Source: a bacterium
Lineage (GTDB): Bacteria; Patescibacteriota; Minisyncoccia; CAIUEV01; JAHKAQ01
Assembly: GCA_018399475.1 (NCBI GenBank)
Contig: JAGYOS010000119.1
Location: 1-17,043 of the forward strand
DNA: 17,043 bases
Direction: 5' to 3'
Shown here: positions 16,936 through 17,043 of the stretch, one piece after another
How the letters are laid out: each line of letters begins with the position of its first letter
Position numbering within the stretch: the first letter of the stretch is position 1
Program-made: the position numbers and the translations under genes
The notes under the pieces: model-generated
Databases searched by the model: none
Told to the model about the DNA's origin: nothing
The model's input: the letters and a program-made list of their open reading frames with translations, nothing else

Positions 16936-16960
16936 TTATTTTACTGTAACAGTAAAATAA
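16936..16960. repeat. Perfect 25-base palindrome with single-base centre
   Basis: TTATTTTACTGT (16936-16947) and its exact inverse ACAGTAAAATAA (16949-16960) flank one central A. A one-base loop favours a DNA site (protein-binding dyad or recombination half-sites) over an RNA hairpin, although a shorter stem with a larger loop could still form. No gene in the window starts after it, so an operator would serve something beyond 17043. Confidence 0.6.
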
Positions 16961-16981
16961 CTTTTAAATAATACTTATTTC

Positions 16982-17035
16982 TTCTAGTAAAGCTATATGG
17001 AACTTAAAACATTATGTAGGTTAGCTTTCTAGTAA
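16982..17035. repeat. Short direct and inverted repeats at the window end
   Basis: TTCTAGTAA occurs at 16982-16990 and again at 17027-17035. CTAGTAAAGCTA (16984-16995) also pairs with TAGCTTTCTAG (17022-17032) with one bulged T. Meaning is unknown; it may be chance in A/T-rich DNA. Apart from these repeats I see no gene or RNA in 16831-17043. Confidence 0.3.
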
Positions 17036-17043
17036 TTGTTAAT

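Noticed and set aside
16831..17043. CRISPR array or tRNA gene in the final gene-free stretch
   Set aside because: The two repeat copies are diverged and have no regular spacers, and no cloverleaf or T-loop GGTTCGAATCC-like block is visible.

Overview
The window is about 17 kb of AT-rich bacterial DNA (high-30s % GC by eye) in which every gene I accept lies on the + strand. The very large DUF4012-type membrane protein, AT-rich SD-poor gene starts, compact spacing and the DUF4012-murJ-lepA order suggest a Patescibacteria/CPR (Parcubacteria-like) genome. That placement is inference. No gene here has an in-frame TGA, so the ordinary bacterial code applies.

Layout. (1) Positions 1-3705 hold the Hsp70 chaperone set: grpE (5' end outside the window), dnaK and dnaJ. 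(2) Positions 3715-4105 hold the RNase P RNA gene rnpB, a type A molecule with a reduced P15-P17 arm. (3) Positions 4135-13401 form a cell-surface polysaccharide block: a membrane phosphoglycosyltransferase that would start the glycan on undecaprenyl phosphate, three GT4 glycosyltransferases, a short Wzz-like chain-length protein and a 1168-residue DUF4012 protein. The DUF4012 protein has a long charged cytoplasmic part, one membrane helix and a large outer domain. (4) Positions 13407-16830 hold a MurJ/MviN-family flippase and the translation factor LepA (EF4). (5) Positions 16831-17043 have no gene. They contain two diverged copies of an ATTCCC/GGGAAT hairpin repeat, one of which could terminate lepA, a perfect 12-bp-arm palindrome, and a short direct repeat.

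How the genes could work together. The glycan would be started by the phosphoglycosyltransferase, extended by the GT4 enzymes in the cytoplasm, moved across the membrane (no Wzx is present, and the MurJ-family protein is the only flippase here), length-controlled by the Wzz-like protein, and then anchored or processed outside. No Wzy polymerase, O-antigen ligase or classical LCP transferase is visible. The DUF4012 protein is the obvious orphan for the missing outer step. Spacing of 5 to 13 nt from the third glycosyltransferase to lepA indicates one transcription unit from about 8732 to 16830, with a possible promoter at 8667-8694.

The observations I would follow first are the DUF4012 protein (outer domain with an LCP-like sequence pattern; long ER/K-rich cytoplasmic helix), the MurJ homologue lacking most of the arginines essential in E. 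coli MurJ, and the RNase P RNA that appears to lack the L15 GGU motif that binds tRNA CCA ends.
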